A stretch of DNA of 49,906 bases from Salinivirgaceae bacterium (GTDB lineage: Bacteria > Bacteroidota > Bacteroidia > Bacteroidales > SZUA-534): the NCBI GenBank assembly GCA_017474765.1, contig JAFVGW010000026.1, positions 1 to 49,906 of the forward strand, read 5' to 3'. The notes beneath the pieces are model-generated. The model worked only from the letters and a program-made list of their open reading frames with translations. It was not told where the DNA came from and did no database searches. Each line of letters starts with the position of its first letter. Positions within the stretch are counted from its first letter, which is position 1. Positions 1-6,987 of the stretch are shown here, one piece after another. A program made the translations under genes and the position numbers.

Positions 1-554
1 CCTGCAACGCCATTCTGCAGGCCTGGTATCCTGGACAGGACGGCGGCACGGCTGTGGCCGATATTCTTTTTGGCGATGCCGTTCCGTCGGGAAAACTGCC
101 TGTAACATTCTACAAAAATGCTGACCAACTGCCTGAAGTTGAAGATTATAATATGGAAGGCCACACCTACCGCTATTTCCGTGGCGAGCCGCTGTTTGCT
201 TTCGGTTACGGATTGAGTTACACCACTTTCACCTACAGTCAGCCGACGGTGAAAGGCAAAAAAGTGGTTGTTTCGGTAACCAACACGGGCAATGTTGACG
301 GCACCGAAGTTGTGCAACTCTACGTCCGCCGCCCCGACGACGCCGCTGGCCCCGTCCTGACCCTTCGCGGATTCCAGCGCGTGGCTGTTCCTGCAGGAAA
401 GACCGTCAAAGTCACCTTCCCGCTCACCGACGATACCTTTGAGTGGTGGGACGAGAGCGCCCAGAATATGGTTCCGCTGCGCGGCCAATACGAATTGCTC
501 GTTGGCGGTTCGTCCGATATGTGCGATTTGCAGACGGTTCCGTACAAGTTCTAG
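1..554 (+). CDS. GH3 glycoside hydrolase, C-terminal end (5' end outside window)
   Basis: The reading frame is already open at base 3 and continues from upstream. About 183 residues are visible: the end of the GH3 C-terminal alpha/beta domain (PSGKLPVTFY), the linker typical of Bacteroidota GH3 xylosidase/glucosidase enzymes (DYNMEGHTYRYF, FGYGLSYTTF) and the fibronectin-III-like C-terminal domain. These enzymes cleave terminal beta-xylosyl or beta-glucosyl residues in the periplasm or at the cell surface; the substrate cannot be read from this end. The last 166 residues differ at only five or six positions from the C-terminus of the GH3 gene at the other end of the window, which lies on the opposite strand. 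A terminator hairpin follows. Confidence 0.9.
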   Translation, partial: CNAILQAWYPGQDGGTAVADILFGDAVPSGKLPVTFYKNADQLPEVEDYNMEGHTYRYFRGEPLFAFGYGLSYTTFTYSQPTVKGKKVVVSVTNTGNVDGTEVVQLYVRRPDDAAGPVLTLRGFQRVAVPAGKTVKVTFPLTDDTFEWWDESAQNMVPLRGQYELLVGGSSDMCDLQTVPYKF

Positions 555-575
555 TAAAACAATATAACGAATTGT

Positions 576-621
576 GCAGCAAGCAATTGGCGTTCAAAGG
601 CTGATTGCTTGCTGTTTTTTT
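576..621 (+). terminator. Rho-independent terminator after GH3 fragment
   Basis: Ten-base arms AGCAAGCAAT (578-587) and ATTGCTTGCT (604-613) are exact reverse complements and are followed by T7 (615-621). It lies 24 bases after the GH3 stop codon. The second GH3 gene has a similar AAGC-rich terminator. Confidence 0.85.
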
Positions 622-633
622 GTGTGTGCCCCC

Positions 634-1221
634 CTAAAGTTCAATAATCTTGTTCGACAGGGCGAAGATGGTGAGTCCCGCAAGGGTTTTGATGCCTGTT
701 TTCTGCGTGATGTTTTTGCGGTGGCTGATGACGGTATGAATGCTAATGTTCAGTTTGTCAGCAATTTCCTTATTCAGCAAGCCTTGAACCATAAGCCGCA
801 GAACATCGAGTTCGCGGTCGGTGAGCGGCTCTGAATGGCCCGCGTCGGGATGGTTCTCTTTGTCGAGTTTTTCGGTTATCGAGCCGATGATTTTTTCGGG
901 CGTGTCGGTGATGTTGATGCGTAAGTCGAACTGTTCCAGCAGGTTATTATCGAAATATGAATAGACGAGTGCCGCCCACAAAACGCCAGGGTATTTGCGC
1001 TTGACGTGCTGGCAGTCGCGGTACTGCTGGACAATCAGCATCGGATTGACAATCAGCATGTTCAACTTGTAGTCGGCAATATATTCTTCGGCGTCGGCAA
1101 TATCATCGATGTGGTAAAGGTCGAAATCGCCCGCCTTGAGCAGCAGAATGCCCAGTCCTTCGTTGACGATGGCCGAAGGCTCAACAATTCCGATTCGGTA
1201 AGTGTTTTTTTCGGTGCTCAT
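634..1221 (-). CDS. LuxR-family regulator with degenerate receiver domain
   Basis: 195 residues. The C-terminal third is a LuxR/NarL helix-turn-helix (LTDRELDVLRLMVQGLLNKE, then a recognition helix around SIHTVISHRKNI). The N-terminal half has the length and alternation of a response-regulator receiver, but the usual phospho-acceptor Asp is replaced (MLIVNPMLI) and the acidic pair after strand 1 is reduced to a single Glu (GIVEPSA). It probably does not respond to phosphorylation in the standard way. Its ATG overlaps the stop of the upstream hemerythrin gene (ATGA, 1218-1221), so the two are co-translated and the hemerythrin protein may act upstream of it. No histidine kinase is nearby. Function beyond DNA binding is inference. 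Confidence 0.85.
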   Translation of the reverse strand: MSTEKNTYRIGIVEPSAIVNEGLGILLLKAGDFDLYHIDDIADAEEYIADYKLNMLIVNPMLIVQQYRDCQHVKRKYPGVLWAALVYSYFDNNLLEQFDLRINITDTPEKIIGSITEKLDKENHPDAGHSEPLTDRELDVLRLMVQGLLNKEIADKLNISIHTVISHRKNITQKTGIKTLAGLTIFALSNKIIEL

Positions 1222-1940
1222 CGTGCAAGTTTTTTCTCAACATCAATCACCAACGGCATCAGAATGTGGCTCTCGATGGCCGAATGGGCGTTCAGGTTGC
1301 TCTCAACGTCGTTTAGGGCGGTGAGCAGTTTGCGGCGCACAGTGCGGTCGTGGCCGACAGGTATGTATCTGATAAGCAGATTTTTAAGTTCATCGAGTTT
1401 GTACTCGATGTCGGTATGGTGGTCGCGGTACTCGCTGGCCGAGAATTTTGCGATGGTGCCCGCTTCGGCCGCGCCTGTGAACTTGCGGTAGAGCGCTTCA
1501 AAATATGGGAACGCCACACGGTCTTCGTAGGTCAGGTGCTCATCCACTTCGGCGTAATATTCGGCAAAGAATTTTTCGAGAATCCCGATTTCGGCGGCAT
1601 TGTTCACCTTCCGTAACTCATCGATAAGCGATTGTATTTCTGGATATTTCTCGTTGCGATAGTAGAAATGCGTGTTACGCAGAAACTGAATCACAACTGG
1701 TATGCAGGCCGCATCGAGATTGAGTTTCGATTCCGTCGGAAAACCGTTGTAAATATTTGATATGGCAACAAATAGATTCACATCGATTTTGTGCTCGCCG
1801 CAGAACTCGCTGACGGTCATTTCGCGAATCATATAGTCGGCCTGAAAATACTCAAGCACGTAGAGCATCGACGGATTGCTGCGGACAATTTCGGCCAGAC
1901 GGCTGTCGGGCTTCATATACGGTTTGCGGATATTATACAT
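1218..1940 (-). CDS. Hemerythrin-domain protein (RIC/YtfE-like)
   Basis: 240 residues from the ATG at 1938-1940; a longer frame upstream is unlikely to be translated. The N-terminal 60 residues resemble the helical lead domain of iron-centre repair proteins (DSRLAEIVRSNPSMLYVLEY) but lack the usual Cys pair. The rest is a four-helix hemerythrin-like domain with metal-ligand candidates: H and E in DEHLTYEDRVAFPYFE, H in EYRDHHTDIE, and HSAIESH near the C-terminus. Proteins of this group bind a di-iron centre and take part in responses to nitric oxide or oxygen damage. The gene overlaps the LuxR-type regulator by 4 bases, suggesting a sensor-regulator pair; that link is inferred. Confidence 0.85.
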   Translation of the reverse strand: MYNIRKPYMKPDSRLAEIVRSNPSMLYVLEYFQADYMIREMTVSEFCGEHKIDVNLFVAISNIYNGFPTESKLNLDAACIPVVIQFLRNTHFYYRNEKYPEIQSLIDELRKVNNAAEIGILEKFFAEYYAEVDEHLTYEDRVAFPYFEALYRKFTGAAEAGTIAKFSASEYRDHHTDIEYKLDELKNLLIRYIPVGHDRTVRRKLLTALNDVESNLNAHSAIESHILMPLVIDVEKKLAR

Positions 1941-2070
1941 AACCTTCTGTTTTACTGCCTGTTGGCGTTCATTTTGATAGTTGTCTTGCAAAAGCATAGC
2001 AAAGAAAATGAAAAATTCAATCAATCAGTTATTCATCCCGATAGTTATCAGAACTTCAATCATTCAATCA

Positions 2071-2823
2071 TTATCCCATCACCACATCCAAAACCATCAT
2101 CATTGCAAAACCTATGGCGAAGCCGATGGTGTCAAGGTTTGAGTGCTCGCCTTGCGACGCTTCGGGAATCAACTCTTCCACAACCACATAGAGCATCGCG
2201 CCAGCGGCAAACGGCAGCAGATAGGGCATTGTGGCCGTGGCCGCCGATGCGAGCAGAAGCACCAGCGCGCCGCCGATTGGCTCGACAATGCCGCTCAAAC
2301 CGCCCACCACAAAGGCTTTCAGGCGGCTGTTGCCAGCGCTGCGCAGGGGCATCGAGATGATGGCGCCTTCGGGAATGTTCTGAATGGCGATGCCCACGGC
2401 AAGGGCAATGGCGCTTGCGGTGCTGAAATCGGGCGTCACGGCACCCGCAATGGCCACGCCAACGGCCATTCCTTCAGGAAAATTGTGGATGGTGACGGCC
2501 AGCGCCAGCATTGTGGTGCGCGACAGTCGGCTCTGCGGCCCTTCGTGTCCGCCTTTGGGGTGGATGTGCGGCGTTATGTAGTCGATTAGAAGCAGAAAAG
2601 CAAAGCCGCCCAGCAGCCCTGTAGCCACAGGCCACACGCTTCCCATTCCAAGGGCGGGTATCAGCAGCGACCATACTGATGCTGCCACCATCACGCCCGA
2701 AGCAAAGCCCAGCAACAGTTTCTGGAACAATTCGGGCATCTCGTGCTTCATAAAAAATACGAAAGCCGAGCCTAAAACCGTGCCCGCAAGCGGTATCAGC
2801 AATGCTGTCAGAATTGCGCCCAT
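2071..2823 (-). CDS. ZIP-family metal transporter
   Basis: 250 residues starting at the ATG at 2821-2823; this start places a membrane segment (MGAILTALLIPLAGTVLG) at the N-terminus. About eight membrane segments. The two ZIP signature helices are clear: HNFPEGMAVGVAIAG (helix 4) and IQNIPEGAIISMPL (helix 5), whose His/Asn/Glu side chains form the metal-transport site. A His-containing loop (HIHPKGGHEGPQS) lies between helices 3 and 4. The family imports Zn2+ and other divalent cations across the inner membrane (ZupT/GufA-like). The promoter belongs to the AATCCC/GGGATT family described below, so the gene may share regulation with other transport genes of the window. Confidence 0.92.
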   Translation of the reverse strand: MGAILTALLIPLAGTVLGSAFVFFMKHEMPELFQKLLLGFASGVMVAASVWSLLIPALGMGSVWPVATGLLGGFAFLLLIDYITPHIHPKGGHEGPQSRLSRTTMLALAVTIHNFPEGMAVGVAIAGAVTPDFSTASAIALAVGIAIQNIPEGAIISMPLRSAGNSRLKAFVVGGLSGIVEPIGGALVLLLASAATATMPYLLPFAAGAMLYVVVEELIPEASQGEHSNLDTIGFAIGFAMMMVLDVVMG

Positions 2824-2849
2824 AATACGCCATTTTACTAATTCCGCGG

Positions 2850-2899
2850 CAAATGTACGGCGGCGCACTGTGGACATCAATCCCAATTAGTGGGGATTT
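2850..2899 (-). promoter_or_regulatory. ZIP promoter with AATCCC/GGGATT inverted repeat
   Basis: On the minus strand: AATCCC-N8-GGGATT within 2878-2899, then exactly 20 bases, then TACATTTG (2850-2857), a perfect TAnnTTTG -7 box. The TTG ending the repeat sits where the -33 element is expected. The same geometry recurs at 13872, 24361, 29618, 41298, 41441 and 45274. A second C-rich block (ATCCCCCCCACAAATAGCCA) lies about 30 bases further upstream. Confidence 0.7.
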
Positions 2900-2999
2900 G
2901 CGGGGGACTTTTTGGCTATTTGTGGGGGGGATTGATATGCTTCCAAACAGATGGCTGACATTTTGTTTCAAAACTTTTAATACTTTTGTAAAAAATCAA

Positions 3000-3254
3000 A
3001 TGGTTATGAGTTACGACGCAATTGTAAATACCATTCCAACAATGACCTACGAAGAGTTGTTGAAACTGAAGTCGGTTCTGTCTGATGCTATCAATGCGCG
3101 GATTTCGCGAAAAGCAGCGTCAGCAGCCAAAAAAACTGACTTCACCGACACATATCCGAAAGGCTATTTCGACTTGTTTGGAAGCATTGACGACCCGACA
3201 TTTGTTGAGCCAGAAGATATTCCTATGGAACTTGACAAAATAGAAGAATTTTGA
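3000..3254 (+). CDS. Putative antitoxin of a VapBC-like module
   Basis: 84 residues from the ATG at 3000 (a second in-frame ATG is at 3006). N-terminal half is helical (TMTYEELLKLKSVLSDAINA); the C-terminal half is acidic and Pro-rich, as expected for an antitoxin tail that wraps the toxin. A TACTTTTG -7-like box at 2981-2988 gives a very short leader. The stop overlaps the ATG of the PIN-domain toxin (TGATG, 3252-3256). No DNA-binding fold is recognisable by eye; the antitoxin role is inferred from position, size and coupling. Confidence 0.7.
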   Translation: MVMSYDAIVNTIPTMTYEELLKLKSVLSDAINARISRKAASAAKKTDFTDTYPKGYFDLFGSIDDPTFVEPEDIPMELDKIEEF

Positions 3255-3658
3255 TGTATTATCTTGATACCAACGTAATTATAGACGCATCCGTCAAGAA
3301 AACATCTGCGCAAATCAGGGCTCATCTGGTAAAAATGAGTCCCAATGAGATTTGTATTCCTGCCATTGTTGTTGCCGAACTCGAATTTGGTGCAATGCAT
3401 TCCCGCAACTATAAGGAAAATATGAAAGTTATCACCGAAATCATTGCACCCTACCGCATTATTCCGTTTGCTGAAAATGAAGCAGTTGCGTATGGTAATA
3501 TACGCGAGCAACTCACTAAAAGCGGCACAGTTATCGGTTCAAACGATTTGCTGATTGCTGCCACCGCACTTGCCAACAACGCCACTCTTGTAACGCACAA
3601 TATTGGTGAGTTTTCAAGGGTGAAAGGCTTGTCGGTTGTTGATTGGCGAAGTGAATAA
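3254..3658 (+). CDS. PIN-domain ribonuclease toxin (VapC-like)
   Basis: 134 residues from the ATG at 3254. PIN acidic residues are all visible: Asp in YYLDTNVIID, Glu in VVAELEFGAM, Asp in GSNDLLIAATAL, and the C-terminal THNIGEFSRV block. VapC toxins are Mg2+-dependent endoribonucleases, usually cleaving initiator tRNA or rRNA. The preceding small acidic gene is the expected antitoxin. The pair sits between the ZIP transporter and metE, and ends at a shared convergent terminator. Confidence 0.88.
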   Translation: MYYLDTNVIIDASVKKTSAQIRAHLVKMSPNEICIPAIVVAELEFGAMHSRNYKENMKVITEIIAPYRIIPFAENEAVAYGNIREQLTKSGTVIGSNDLLIAATALANNATLVTHNIGEFSRVKGLSVVDWRSE

Positions 3659-3678
3659 TCCGTCATAAAAAATCAAAA

Positions 3679-3724
3679 AAGCGCCATCAATCGACCCAAT
3701 TAGGTCATTGGCAGCACTTTTTAA
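3679..3724. terminator. Convergent bidirectional terminator (vapC / metE)
   Basis: An imperfect hairpin centred on GACC-caatta-GGTC, extended by GCC/GGC pairing, with A-rich sequence on the left and T5 on the right. It serves the toxin gene from the left and metE from the right. Confidence 0.6.
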
Positions 3725-3740
3725 TATTTCGCCGAAGCGG

Positions 3741-6047
3741 TTATTTCTTCTCGTTGCGTAGTTGGCGGGCGGCGGCAATCATATTGGCGATAGAAGCCTT
3801 TGTCTCGGCCCAGCCGCGGGTTTTCAGGCCGCAGTCGGGGTTCACCCACAGGCGCTCGGCGGGGATGTTGGTTTGAGCCTTGCGCATCAGCCCCACAATC
3901 TCGTCAACCGACGGCACGCGCGCCGAGTGGATGTCGTAAACGCCAGGGCCGATGCCGTTCGGGTAACTGAAACTGCCGAACACATTGAGCAGTTCCATCT
4001 GCGAGCGCGAGCACTCGATGGTAATCACATCGGCGTCCATTTGCGCAATGTGCTCAATAATGTCGTTGAATTCCGAGTAGCACATATGCGTGTGTATCTG
4101 CGTTTCGTCGCTCACGCCGCTCGACGCCAGACGGAACGCCTTCACGGCCCAGTTCAGATAATCGGCCCAGTCGGATTTGCGCAGCGGCAGACCTTCGCGG
4201 ATGGCGGGCTCGTCAATCTGAATCACCTTGATTCCAGCGCGCTCAAGGTCAGTCACTTCGTCGCGGATAGCCAGCGCAATCTGCTTTGTGGTTTCAGAGC
4301 GCGGTTGATCGTTGCGTACAAACGACCACTGCAGAATGGTCACAGGCCCCGTCAGCATTCCCTTCATAGGCTTTTCGGTCAGGCTTTGCGCGAAGGTAAT
4401 CCAGTCGATGGTCATTGGCGCGGGGCGCGATACGTCGCCGAAGATGATTGGCGGTTTCACGCAGCGCGAGCCGTAACTCTGCACCCAGCCGTTCTGTGTG
4501 AACACGAATCCGTCCAACTGCTCGCCGAAATACTCAACCATATCGTTGCGCTCAAACTCGCCGTGAACCAGCACGTCGAGCCCTGCTTCTTCCTGCCAGC
4601 GGACCGCGCGGGCCGTCTCGTCCTTCAGCAACTGATTGTATTCCTGCGCCGACAGTTCGCCCTTGCGGAAACGCGCGCGCCACGAGCGCACTTCGGTGGT
4701 CTGCGGGAACGAGCCGATGGTTGTGGTTGGGAACAGCGGCAGGTTGAGCCGCGCCTGCTGCTTTTGGCTGCGGACGGTGTATGCGCTTTCGCGATTATAG
4801 TCTGATTCTGAAGTATTTGCGGTGCGTTCGGCCACCTTGGCGTTATGTATCAGTGCAGACGATTTGCGTGCCGCGATGTCGGCCCTGTTCTGCTGATAGG
4901 CGGCCTGAAGACAAGCATTGGTGCGGTCGACAGCCAGAACCGACAGTGTTACAAGTTCGTCAACCTTCTGACGCGCGAACGCCAGCCAGCGCTTGATTTC
5001 GGCGGGCAGACGCTTCTCGTCGCGTTCTAAATCAAGGTCGTACGGCACGTGCAGGAACGACGACGACGCTGCTACCCACACACGGTCGGCGCCCAATCGG
5101 GCCACAGCCGCGTCAATCAGTTTGAGCGATTGCTCGAAGTCGTTTTTCCAGATGTTGCGGCCGTCAACAATACCCAGCGACAGGATTTTGCCCGCGGGGA
5201 AGATGTCCAGAATGCTGATGAAATCTTCAGCGCCACGCACAAAATCAATGTGGATGGCGTCGGTCGGCAGCGAGAGAGCCAGCGCCGCATTGTCGCGCAA
5301 AGCGCCAAAATATGTCGTCAGCACGATTTTCAGGCTCGTCTGCCTGCGCACTTCGGCGTAAACCTTCTGATAGAGCGATTTAGCCTTCTCGTCAAGGTCG
5401 AGAACAAGGCACGGCTCGTCAATCTGAACCCACTCGGCGCCAGCGTTTTCCAGCGATTTCAGTTGCTCGATGAATACGGGCAACAGTCTGTCAATCAAAT
5501 CCAAACGCGAGAATTCCGATTCCTTTTCCTTGCCCAGAAGCAGGAACGACACAGGGCCGATTACCACGGGTTTCGTCTCGATTCCAGCCGCTTTTGCTTC
5601 GCGATACTCGTCGGCAGCCTTCTTGTCTGACAGTTTAAACGATTGATTCTTAACAAATTCGGGCACAATGTAGTGATAGTTCGTGTCGAACCATTTGGTC
5701 ATTTCCATTGCAATAATGTCGTTGCCGTCGCGCTGAACGCCGTGAGCCATAGCAAAATACAACTCTAACTGATTGTCGCGCAGAGCGTTGTAGCGCTCGG
5801 GAATGGCGCCCACGGCCACCGTTTGGTCGAGCACTTGGTCGTAGAGCGAGAAATCGTTCGACGGCACAAGCGAAATGCCAGCGTTCGCCTGTAACTTCCA
5901 GTTTTCCAATCTGATACTGCGGGCAACCGACAGCAGTTCGTCGCCCGTGATTTTACCGTTCCAATAGGCTTCTTCGGCCTTTTTCAGTTCGCGCGCCTTT
6001 CCAATCCGCGGAAAGCCGACAACATTTGTCTTTATCGATTTTTTCAT
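3741..6047 (-). CDS. metE: Cobalamin-independent methionine synthase
   Basis: 768 residues, normal length for MetE. It transfers a methyl group from 5-methyltetrahydropteroyl-triglutamate to homocysteine, the last step of methionine synthesis. The N-terminal half begins with the family signature (VVGFPRIGKARELKKAEEAY). The C-terminal half carries the zinc ligands: His and Cys in HTHMCYSEF, Glu in VITIECSRS, Cys in NPDCGLKTRGW. Start chosen at the ATG at 6045-6047, which gives the usual N-terminus; an ATG at 6069-6071 is in frame. It is transcribed divergently from an Lrp/AsnC-type regulator, the likely controller. Confidence 0.97.
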   Translation of the reverse strand: MKKSIKTNVVGFPRIGKARELKKAEEAYWNGKITGDELLSVARSIRLENWKLQANAGISLVPSNDFSLYDQVLDQTVAVGAIPERYNALRDNQLELYFAMAHGVQRDGNDIIAMEMTKWFDTNYHYIVPEFVKNQSFKLSDKKAADEYREAKAAGIETKPVVIGPVSFLLLGKEKESEFSRLDLIDRLLPVFIEQLKSLENAGAEWVQIDEPCLVLDLDEKAKSLYQKVYAEVRRQTSLKIVLTTYFGALRDNAALALSLPTDAIHIDFVRGAEDFISILDIFPAGKILSLGIVDGRNIWKNDFEQSLKLIDAAVARLGADRVWVAASSSFLHVPYDLDLERDEKRLPAEIKRWLAFARQKVDELVTLSVLAVDRTNACLQAAYQQNRADIAARKSSALIHNAKVAERTANTSESDYNRESAYTVRSQKQQARLNLPLFPTTTIGSFPQTTEVRSWRARFRKGELSAQEYNQLLKDETARAVRWQEEAGLDVLVHGEFERNDMVEYFGEQLDGFVFTQNGWVQSYGSRCVKPPIIFGDVSRPAPMTIDWITFAQSLTEKPMKGMLTGPVTILQWSFVRNDQPRSETTKQIALAIRDEVTDLERAGIKVIQIDEPAIREGLPLRKSDWADYLNWAVKAFRLASSGVSDETQIHTHMCYSEFNDIIEHIAQMDADVITIECSRSQMELLNVFGSFSYPNGIGPGVYDIHSARVPSVDEIVGLMRKAQTNIPAERLWVNPDCGLKTRGWAETKASIANMIAAARQLRNEKK

Positions 6048-6081
6048 TCCCAAAAAAGTTTTAGTGTTCATTTTCGGGCGG

Positions 6082-6113
6082 CAAAGGTGGAATGTGGAAT
6101 TTTCACAAGCAAA
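6082..6113 (-). promoter_or_regulatory. metE promoter
   Basis: Minus strand: TTTG (6110-6113) and CACCTTTG (6082-6089) with a 20-base spacer, close to the Bacteroidota TTTG / TAnnTTTG pattern. It lies within the metE-lrp intergenic region. Confidence 0.5.
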
Positions 6114-6140
6114 TTGTTTCGGCAAATAAGGAAATTATCC

Positions 6141-6148
6141 TAAATTTG
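6141..6148 (+). promoter_or_regulatory. lrp-like gene promoter, -7 box
   Basis: TAAATTTG matches TAnnTTTG, 55 bases before the ATG at 6204. A weak TTTC lies about 20 bases upstream (6117-6120). It overlaps the metE upstream region, so a bound regulator could act on both genes. Confidence 0.5.
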
Positions 6149-6203
6149 TCGGCATTATCGGCGCACAGCCGAATAATATCCTTCAAATTTAAAAGATAAC
6201 CGA

Positions 6204-6674
6204 ATGGCAAAATTAGATTCCACCGACATTAGGATTTTGGAAGTTCTGCAAGAGAACTCACACCTGACTACCAAAGAGTTAGCAGCAAAAGTAAACCTTT
6301 CGCCGTCGCCCGCCTTCGAGCGTCAGAAGCGGCTCGAACGCGACGGCTACATCGACCATTATATGGCTGTGGTTGACCCCGAAAAAGTGGGCAACGGGCT
6401 GCTTGTGCTGTGCGGCATAACGCTTCGGCAGCACAGCAAGCGTTTGGGCGCAGAGTTTGTTGAAGCCGTCAACCACATTCCCGAAATTGTCGAGTGTTGG
6501 AACACGTCGGGCGACTACGACTTCATTATGAAGATTTACGTGAGCGATATGAAGCGCTATCAGGACTTCGTTCTCAACACTTTAGGCGTTGTCGAGAGTA
6601 TCGGCTCGCTGCACAGTTTCTTCGTGATTGGCACCGTCAAGAACGGCACTGTGCCAATTCCGAAAGCAGAGTAA
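6204..6674 (+). CDS. Lrp/AsnC-family transcriptional regulator
   Basis: 156 residues. N-terminal winged helix-turn-helix (DIRILEVLQENSHLTTKELA, NLSPSPAFERQKRLERDGYI) and a C-terminal RAM ligand-binding domain (GNGLLVLCGITLRQHSKRLG, DYDFIMKIYVSDMKRYQDFV). Members bind amino acids and regulate their metabolism. Divergent placement next to metE suggests control of methionine synthesis; this is inference. The last two thirds of the RAM-domain coding sequence, plus 34 bases after the stop, are duplicated at 9881-10118 beyond the restriction-modification gene. Confidence 0.93.
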   Translation: MAKLDSTDIRILEVLQENSHLTTKELAAKVNLSPSPAFERQKRLERDGYIDHYMAVVDPEKVGNGLLVLCGITLRQHSKRLGAEFVEAVNHIPEIVECWNTSGDYDFIMKIYVSDMKRYQDFVLNTLGVVESIGSLHSFFVIGTVKNGTVPIPKAE

Positions 6675-6708
6675 CGGGGCATAAAACAAAATAGCAAGCG
6701 GGAATGGG
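6471..6708 (+). repeat. Left copy of lrp 3'-end direct repeat
   Basis: 238 bases spanning the end of the Lrp-like gene and its downstream sequence, about 97% identical by eye to 9881-10118 in the same orientation. The two copies bracket the type IIG-like restriction-modification gene and the first structured RNA. Confidence 0.92.
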
Positions 6709-6987
6709 GCTCGGGTGCGCCCCTACGGGCGGAAATTTTTAGAAAATTTGATTTAAAAATTTTGCAAAATTCTGATTGAAAGCATTTTATCACTAACCAA
6801 ACTTATCCGAATTGAATCCGAAATTTCAACCACGGAAAACACGAAATCCCGATAGCTATCGGGAACGGAAAGGGCAACCTGACGGTTGCGTTTTTTGCTA
6901 ACCGATTTAAGCTGAAAATAGTGAAAGCCAGAATTGATAATTAGTCATATGCGTTGGATATAGTGTAAATATTAGAATGAGTGATTA
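6709..6987. repeat. Intergenic stretch with palindrome and terminator
   Basis: No gene seen. It contains the perfect 18-base palindrome TCCCGATAGCTATCGGGA (6847-6864), an A+T-rich part, a fragment of an ACCACGGAAAACACGAA-type dispersed repeat, and a short hairpin GCAACC-tgac-GGTTGC followed by T6 (6874-6896) that can terminate transcription of the Lrp-like gene. Confidence 0.6.
6874..6896 (+). terminator. Terminator downstream of Lrp-like gene
   Basis: GCAACC (6874-6879) pairs with GGTTGC (6884-6889) over a 4-base loop and is followed by T6 (6891-6896). Confidence 0.65.
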
